Source: Actinomycetes bacterium
GTDB lineage: Bacteria > Actinomycetota > Actinomycetes > JAHEKZ01
DNA length: 10,021 nt
Assembly (NCBI GenBank): GCA_027117675.1
Contig: JAJAYM010000059.1
Span: 1 to 10,021 of the forward strand
Direction: 5' to 3'
In this document: positions 5,291-10,021 of the stretch, one piece after another
How the letters are laid out: every line of letters starts with the position of its first letter
How positions within the stretch are numbered: the stretch's first letter is position 1
Position numbers and translations under genes: made by a program
Notes under the pieces: generated by a model
Seen by the model: the letters and a program-made list of their open reading frames with translations, nothing else
Databases searched by the model: none
Told to the model about the DNA's origin: nothing

Positions 5291-6469
5291 TTAGGCAGCG
5301 GGACTCTGTTGAGGGAAGGCCAGCAGGGCATCGACGCCACGCTTGGCGATCTCGTTGCCGATGATGAGCCGCTGGATCTCCGAAGTGCCTTCCCACACGC
5401 GGTCGACGCGCAGCTCGCGATAGAGCCGCTCGACCGCGAAGTCGCGCATGTAGCCGCGTCCACCGTGGATCTGCACTGCGTTGTCGACGACTCGACCCGC
5501 GGCCTCTGACGCCGCTAGCTTCACGACGGCGGCCTTAGCGTGAAGGGTTTTGCGGTCGAGTGCTCCCGAGTCGATCTCGCAGCCAACCTGGTACACCAGG
5601 GTCCGCGCACCGGTGGTGTCAACGATCATGTCGGCGAGCATTGCTTGGATCAGCTGGTGACTGACCAGCGGTCCGCCGCCCTGAATCCGGCCCGTCGCGA
5701 AATCGACAGACTCCTCGATCGCCCGGGTGGCGGCGCCGACAGTGCGTGCCCCGATCATCAGCCGCTCCTCAACGAACCAGTCACGGATCAGGTCGTACCC
5801 CTGCCCGATCTCGCCGAGGACCTGCTCGGAACCGACCTCCACGTTGTCGTAGATGAACTCGGGGTGCTCGTAGACAAAGGTGTGGGTGTACTTCGGGGTG
5901 CGGCTGATCGACAGACCTGGCGTGTCCCGGTCAACGATGAACAGCGTCGGCAGGTCGTCCACCCAGGCCAGCGTCAAGATGAAGTCTGCGACGTCGCCAA
6001 CGGTGACGAACCACTTCTCACCGTTGATGATGAACCGGTCACCCTGGCGCTTGGCCGTTGTGGCCATGGCCAGCGGGTCCGACCCAGCGAACTCCTCGGT
6101 GACAGCGATCGCGTCCCGCTTCTCACCGCGGATTCCCGGCAACAGGTAGCGCTCTCGCTGCTCTGGCGTGCACGCCTTCAGCGCATTCGCCGGACGCCAG
6201 ACGGTGTCCCATAACGCGTTCGTCAACCGTCCTAGGCCCTCGTGGTAAAGGATTTGCTCAATGGTGGTGAGGCCAGCGCCTCCCCACTCACGGGGCATGT
6301 TCACCGCCTGCAGGTCGGCATCGAGGACGGCCTGCCGAATGGTGGCGTGCGCGTCCGGCGACAACCCGTTGTTCATCTCACACTCGAGCTCGTATGGCTT
6401 GATGAAGTCACTGAGCTCGCGCACCTTGGCGATGAGCCGCTGTTGCTCTGGCGTGTAGCTGAAGTCCAT
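5291..6469 (-). CDS. Acyl-CoA dehydrogenase
   Basis: This FAD enzyme oxidises an acyl-CoA to the 2,3-enoyl-CoA and passes electrons to electron-transfer flavoprotein. At 392 residues it has the normal length for the short/medium-chain family. Domains in order: an N-terminal helical domain (about 1-115), a middle beta domain with V-T-E-E-F-A-G-S-D and I-N-G-E-K-W-F-V-T (about 120-215), and a C-terminal helical domain ending with Q-I-H-G-G-R-G-Y-M and W-E360-G-T-S-E-I-Q-R-L-I-I-G. E360 is at the place of the catalytic base of medium-chain-type enzymes. Acyl specificity cannot be read. ATG 6469 has GAGGA (6483-6479) nine bases upstream. It is the last gene of the minus-strand operon, 26 bp after the acyl-CoA synthetase, so the synthetase's product is a plausible substrate. 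Confidence 0.95.
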   Translation of the reverse strand: MDFSYTPEQQRLIAKVRELSDFIKPYELECEMNNGLSPDAHATIRQAVLDADLQAVNMPREWGGAGLTTIEQILYHEGLGRLTNALWDTVWRPANALKACTPEQRERYLLPGIRGEKRDAIAVTEEFAGSDPLAMATTAKRQGDRFIINGEKWFVTVGDVADFILTLAWVDDLPTLFIVDRDTPGLSISRTPKYTHTFVYEHPEFIYDNVEVGSEQVLGEIGQGYDLIRDWFVEERLMIGARTVGAATRAIEESVDFATGRIQGGGPLVSHQLIQAMLADMIVDTTGARTLVYQVGCEIDSGALDRKTLHAKAAVVKLAASEAAGRVVDNAVQIHGGRGYMRDFAVERLYRELRVDRVWEGTSEIQRLIIGNEIAKRGVDALLAFPQQSPAA

Positions 6470-6495
6470 GGTTAATTTTCCTCGGTTTCCTTGGC

Positions 6496-8568
6496 CTAGC
6501 CGGCGGCGATGGCCCTGGCATCAAGTGCGACCGCTCCCGACGCGGTAGCGAGCAGTGGGTTGACCTCGAAGTCTGCAATCTCCGGGTGCGTGCAGGCGAA
6601 GTTGACGATTGCCGCGATCTGCTGGGCCACAGCATCGACGTCAACGGCGGGTCGTCCGCGAACCCCATCCAGCAGCGCCGATGTGCGAAGCGTTCGTAGA
6701 AGATCGGTTGCCCGCGATGCATCAACAGGAGCCAACGAAGTCGCGACGTCATCGAGCACCTCGGTGAGGATTCCACCACCGCCCACCATGGCTACCGGCC
6801 CGAACCGGGCATCTTGACGCACACCGACGATGAGCTCAACGCCGCTCGTGGTATCCACCATGTGCTCGACGGTCACGGCCGGCGGATCCAAGCGATCGAC
6901 CATGGACCGATACTCAGCGCGGAGCTCCTCGACATCGATGATGCCCAGTCGGACGCCACCAACATCGGTCTTGTGCAACAGACCCATGGCCTTCAGCACC
7001 ACGGGGAACTGTAGCGATGGCAGAACCGACTCAAGCTCAGCATCGGAGGACACCAACTGGGCGTCGGGGAACTGCACCCCGGCCTCCACAAGAGCCGAGC
7101 GCACCTCCCAGTACCCGAAGGCTGGCAGCTGCGACTCCGGTTCGGGAATCGGGCTAAGACCTAGCGGCTCAACCCCCGCGCTCTCACCCAGGGCCACCAG
7201 CGCGCCTTCGATCGTGCGGTAGACGGGAACCCCGCGGCGCCGCAGCACAGTCGCCGCAGCACTCAGCGGGTACATCGAGTGAACGACCAAAGGACGTCCC
7301 GATGCCGTGACGGCGTCCGCCAGCGCACCGGCCGTCGCCACCTCGAGGTCGGCCAACGCCTCCCCATACTGTCCGTAACCACCGAAGTACCCGCTCACCA
7401 CCATGGCGTCGACCTCGCCACTGGTCAGTACCGAGTGAACTACCCGGCCGAAGCAAGACAGATCTTGCTCTCCACCGCCGGCCACGTCGATCGGGTTGAC
7501 GCTGGTCGCTGCTGCTGGCAGATCTGCTGCCACCGTCGCCGCAAGACTGTCGGTGAAGTGGACCACGTTGAGGTCGAGTGATTCAGCAACGTCGGCCGCG
7601 ATCGCCGCGTGACCACCACCATCGGTGATGATGGCCACATTCCGACCTCGTGCCATGGGACTCTCGCGAAGCAAAGCGATCGCGTCGACCATCTGCGAGG
7701 GCGTGTTGACGCGCACGATGCCACCGGCGGCGCAAGCGGCGTCCACCACGTCCGACGACGTCACCAGCGATGCGGTGTGCGATGACGCCTGACGTGCCGA
7801 AGCCTCGCTCGAACCAACCGTCAGCAAGACGACGGCTTTGCCTGAGTTTCTCGCGTCTAGGGCTGCCTGGACAAAGCGCCTGCCATCTCGGAAGTCCTCG
7901 CAGTAGACGGCGATCACCTTCGTGCTGGCGTGCAACACCGTTGCCTCGACGAGATCGGCGGCGTCGAGGTGAGCCTGGTTGCCCAAACTGGCGAAGCGCG
8001 AGAACCCCAGGCCATAGTCGTCAAGCAGCTTGGCCAGTTCAAGCGAGAGGTTGCCACTCTGCGAGATGAAAGCGACGTCGCCCGGGGGCAGCGGGTTGGA
8101 CGTGAGTGACAACCCCGCCGCCGCGTCCGAGACGCCGAGGCAGTTCGGTCCAAGCAACACGGCACCAGCAGCCTGTACGCGCACGACGACCGCTTGCTCG
8201 CGTGCTATGCCTTCTGGACCCGTCTCACCAAGTCCGGCGCTGATTCCCACGATCGCTCGGGCACCGGCCGCAAGGGCATCGTCGACGGCGGCTTCGAACG
8301 CGGATGCGGGCACGGCCACGACTGCGAGGTCTGCGGTGAGGCCGGCCTGCACCAGCGACGGCACCGCCGGTCTTCCGAGGACCACATCGGCCCGCGCGTT
8401 GACCAGATGCACCGGAACCGGACCGGCCAGCGCGCCCTTGGCGAGCCAGTTGCCCCACTTTCGGATGTCGTCGCTGGCCCCGATCACTGCAACGCTCGCT
8501 GGCGCGAAGAGTGCCTCCAGGGCACCAGAGCTCGGTCTTCCAGAACCGTCGCGGTCATGCGCATCCAT
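6496..8568 (-). CDS. Acyl-CoA synthetase (ADP-forming), fused alpha-beta subunits
   Basis: It converts a carboxylic acid, CoA and ATP to acyl-CoA, ADP and phosphate (or the reverse) via a phosphohistidine. The 690-residue single chain has the usual order of parts: an N-terminal CoA-binding Rossmann domain (F-A-P-A-S-V-A-V-I-G-A-S-D at 21-33; L-L-G-P-N-C-L-G at 138-145), succinyl-CoA-ligase-like domains (S-Q-S-G-N-L-S at 169-175; the swinging histidine H264 in S-S-H-T-A-S-L), a second ligase-like domain (about 290-460), and a C-terminal ATP-grasp domain (F-P-V-V-L-K at 521-526, L-H-K-T-D-V-G-G-V at 531-539, D-F-E-V-N-P-L at 666-672). Bacterial members act on acetate, branched or aromatic acids and others, so the substrate is open. 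A Pat-like protein acetyltransferase is unlikely because no GNAT domain is present. The ATG overlaps the stop codon of the upstream dehydrogenase by one base (TGATG), and the acyl-CoA dehydrogenase follows. Confidence 0.93.
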   Translation of the reverse strand: MDAHDRDGSGRPSSGALEALFAPASVAVIGASDDIRKWGNWLAKGALAGPVPVHLVNARADVVLGRPAVPSLVQAGLTADLAVVAVPASAFEAAVDDALAAGARAIVGISAGLGETGPEGIAREQAVVVRVQAAGAVLLGPNCLGVSDAAAGLSLTSNPLPPGDVAFISQSGNLSLELAKLLDDYGLGFSRFASLGNQAHLDAADLVEATVLHASTKVIAVYCEDFRDGRRFVQAALDARNSGKAVVLLTVGSSEASARQASSHTASLVTSSDVVDAACAAGGIVRVNTPSQMVDAIALLRESPMARGRNVAIITDGGGHAAIAADVAESLDLNVVHFTDSLAATVAADLPAAATSVNPIDVAGGGEQDLSCFGRVVHSVLTSGEVDAMVVSGYFGGYGQYGEALADLEVATAGALADAVTASGRPLVVHSMYPLSAAATVLRRRGVPVYRTIEGALVALGESAGVEPLGLSPIPEPESQLPAFGYWEVRSALVEAGVQFPDAQLVSSDAELESVLPSLQFPVVLKAMGLLHKTDVGGVRLGIIDVEELRAEYRSMVDRLDPPAVTVEHMVDTTSGVELIVGVRQDARFGPVAMVGGGGILTEVLDDVATSLAPVDASRATDLLRTLRTSALLDGVRGRPAVDVDAVAQQIAAIVNFACTHPEIADFEVNPLLATASGAVALDARAIAAG

Positions 8569-9776
8569 CAGCGAGCCACCGCAGCCGACTTGACGGACGT
8601 TGGGTAGTGCTCGGCGACCGCCGCGCGTTTGTCCTCAGAGATAGCGGTCGCTGCTTGCCGCGGAGAGATCCCCTCGCGACGGGCGCGGGTGAGCAACTCG
8701 CGGGTCAGCGGACGCAGGACACCGCTGATCTTGTTGAAGGACCCCTCGGGAGTCGGATCGATATCGCCGAAGGCCACCCACCACCACCAGGCGTTCGTAC
8801 CGACATTCGCAACGAAGTCTGGGACCACTGTCACACCACGTTCAAGAAGAAGAGCCTCCGCATCAGGGAGGGTAGACACATTGGCGGCCTCGCAGATGAC
8901 GCTGGCTTTGATTCGATCCACGTTGTCAGCCGTAATGACGTACGACATCGCAGCTGGCACGAGTATGTCCACATCGGCATCGACCCACGTTTCGCCTGGT
9001 CGCAGCTCATCGCCGGCCCGCAGCAGGTTACGGTCGATGACGCCAAATACGTCTCGGCCTGCCAACAACGCTTCGACGTCGAGGCCCGATGGGTGATAGA
9101 TCAGTCCCTCACGGTCGGAAATTCCCACGACGCGAACGCCGGCGGCCGCCAGATAGCGGGCGGTGGCGCCGCCCATGGAGCCGAAGCCTTGCACCACGGC
9201 CGTTGCCGACGTTGGTTCGGTTCCGCGAAACTCGAGGGCAGCCAGGACCGTCTCGGCCACCCCGAAGCCGCCGACCAACTCGCCGAGGCCGACGCCGTCA
9301 ACCGTCCTCGAGAAGGCGAGCTTGAGCCGCTCATGGGCAGCGTCGGCGCCATCGTCTACCAGACTGAGGGCCGACTCAGCCGATGAGCGGATTCCCTCGT
9401 CGGCGAAGACCTCGTCGATCACGTCCTGTCGAACACCAAAATCTTCACCGGTGGCGAAGAGCACCTCGATAAGTGGCTTCATGGCGCGGCCGAAACGCGC
9501 CAGAACGTCGCGCGCTCGTGGGTCGTACGGATCACAGTCGATCCCGCCCTTGGCGCCGCCGAGTGGCACGTACCTGTCCCCCGGCGTGTAGACCACCGCC
9601 TCTTTGAGAGTCATCGCCTGCGCGAGATCGCGCACCTCGTTCAACGTGACGCCATCGCGCATCCGCAGACCGCCACCGGCGACGCCGCGGCTCAGGGTGT
9701 CGATGACGACGTAACCCTTGATTCCGGTGATCTCGTCAGTCCAGGTCAGTTCGAGGTAGGAGTCATGGGAGCTCAA
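8568..9776 (-). CDS. Glu/Leu/Phe/Val-type amino acid dehydrogenase, substrate probably not glutamate
   Basis: This family performs NAD(P)-dependent reversible oxidative deamination of an L-amino acid to its 2-oxo acid. Seen in 402 residues: an N-terminal substrate domain with G-G-G-L-R-M (34-39), K58, the catalytic lysine K76 in P-L-G-G-A-K-G-G-I, and D112 in G-E-D-F-G-V as the catalytic Asp. A Rossmann domain has G-F-G-S-M-G-G (197-203). C-E-A-A-N (295-299) and P-D-F-V-A-N324 follow. Odd: where glutamate dehydrogenases have K-G-G-L-R there is G34, and where they have N-A-G-G-V-x-V-S there is N-V-G-T-N followed by Ala and four Trp (330-333). Both residues that hold the glutamate side-chain carboxylate are thus lost, which points to another substrate. 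Start: TTG 9776 is supported by AAGGA (9789-9785) eight bases upstream and by a four-base overlap (TTGA) with the preceding gene's stop. Confidence 0.9.
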   Translation of the reverse strand: MSSHDSYLELTWTDEITGIKGYVVIDTLSRGVAGGGLRMRDGVTLNEVRDLAQAMTLKEAVVYTPGDRYVPLGGAKGGIDCDPYDPRARDVLARFGRAMKPLIEVLFATGEDFGVRQDVIDEVFADEGIRSSAESALSLVDDGADAAHERLKLAFSRTVDGVGLGELVGGFGVAETVLAALEFRGTEPTSATAVVQGFGSMGGATARYLAAAGVRVVGISDREGLIYHPSGLDVEALLAGRDVFGVIDRNLLRAGDELRPGETWVDADVDILVPAAMSYVITADNVDRIKASVICEAANVSTLPDAEALLLERGVTVVPDFVANVGTNAWWWWVAFGDIDPTPEGSFNKISGVLRPLTRELLTRARREGISPRQAATAISEDKRAAVAEHYPTSVKSAAVAR

Positions 9777-10021
9777 CGCGGTGATCCTTCCGGCGGTGGT
9801 GGTTCGGAGATGACAAGCACAGTCGGTCCCTGGTGCAGCGCAGCCTCGCGCAACTCGGAGACGAGGGCGTCCGGCGTGTCCACGCGAACCCCACGGGCGC
9901 CGAGCGCCTGCGCCAGAAGCACGAGGTCTCGGGGCGGCGCGTCGACCGCGAGCGGTTTTTCGTTCCGCTCGAGCATCTCCGCACGGATCTCGCCGTAGCC
10001 GCTGTTGTCGAAGACAACGAT
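9773..10021 (-). CDS. Thiamine diphosphate-dependent enzyme, acetolactate synthase/2-oxo acid decarboxylase superfamily (partial, N-terminus beyond right edge)
   Basis: Only the last 82 residues are in the window. They begin I-V-V-F-D-N-S-G-Y-G-E-I-R, which matches the end of the ThDP/Mg-binding region of acetolactate synthase-like proteins (hydrophobic strand, then an N-x-x-Y/G stretch). V-D-A-P-P-R-D-L-V-L-L-A-Q-A-L-G-A-R-G-V and a C-terminal helix and strand (P-T-V-L-V-I-S-E-P) follow, which is the usual end of the third domain. The G-Y-G-E-I-R...M...R...P...V-D pattern recalls 5-guanidino-2-oxopentanoate decarboxylase-like and other 2-oxo acid decarboxylases, but acetolactate synthase or a 2-hydroxyacyl-CoA lyase cannot be excluded from this piece. 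Its TGA stop overlaps the TTG start of the amino acid dehydrogenase, so the two are probably translationally coupled. The neighbouring amino acid dehydrogenase makes a 2-oxo acid decarboxylase role attractive (inference). Confidence 0.85.
   Translation of the reverse strand: MVVFDNSGYGEIRAEMLERNEKPLAVDAPPRDLVLLAQALGARGVRVDTPDALVSELREAALHQGPTVLVISEPPPPEGSPR
9777..9789 (-). promoter_or_regulatory. Ribosome binding site deciding the TTG start of the amino acid dehydrogenase
   Basis: AAGGA at 9789-9785 on the minus strand lies eight bases before TTG 9776. It sits inside the last codons of the ThDP enzyme gene, which fits reinitiation or coupling at the TTGA overlap. No in-frame ATG or GTG is better placed. 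Confidence 0.6.

Overview
The window is high-GC, gene-dense bacterial DNA. Its gene families point to an actinobacterium: a DUF3105-type membrane-anchored protein, a LmbE/PIG-L deacetylase, a single-chain ADP-forming acyl-CoA synthetase and many GTG/TTG starts. A marine or soil Acidimicrobiia-like lineage is possible but is only a guess. TGA ends at least seven genes here, so the standard bacterial code applies. No mobile element, phage gene, CRISPR array or rRNA was seen.

Left part (1-2815). The minus strand carries the N-terminal part of a DUF3105 protein (running off the left edge) and a GNAT acetyltransferase upstream of it. A tRNA-Arg(CCG) lies on the plus strand. Next comes a minus-strand pair, a PIG-L/LmbE deacetylase followed by a peptidase S51 (cyanophycinase/peptidase E-like) protein, joined by a one-base TGATG overlap. 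The PIG-L protein keeps its metal-site motifs but lacks the usual second strand with the T-x-G-E segment.

Middle (2816-5262, plus strand). A 61-bp divergent spacer leads into an unrecognised 167-residue gene that ends in TGA. The same frame then stays open, without another stop, into a clear homocysteine S-methyltransferase gene (mmuM-like). This 1.06-kb stretch before mmuM is the least explained part of the window. It may be a nonsense-interrupted or decaying gene, or two unknown coding segments. A small hot-dog acyl-CoA thioesterase follows mmuM after 10 bp.

Right part (5291-10021, minus strand). This is a tight four-gene catabolic-looking operon. In transcription order it contains a ThDP-dependent enzyme (C-terminal end only), a Glu/Leu/Phe/Val-type amino acid dehydrogenase, an ADP-forming acyl-CoA synthetase and an acyl-CoA dehydrogenase. 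The junctions are a 4-base TTGA overlap, a 1-base TGATG overlap and a 26-bp gap. Together they suggest a route from an amino acid through its 2-oxo acid and a decarboxylation product to an acyl-CoA and then an enoyl-CoA. The dehydrogenase lacks the usual glutamate side-chain binding residues, so its substrate is probably not glutamate; the actual substrate cannot be read from the sequence.
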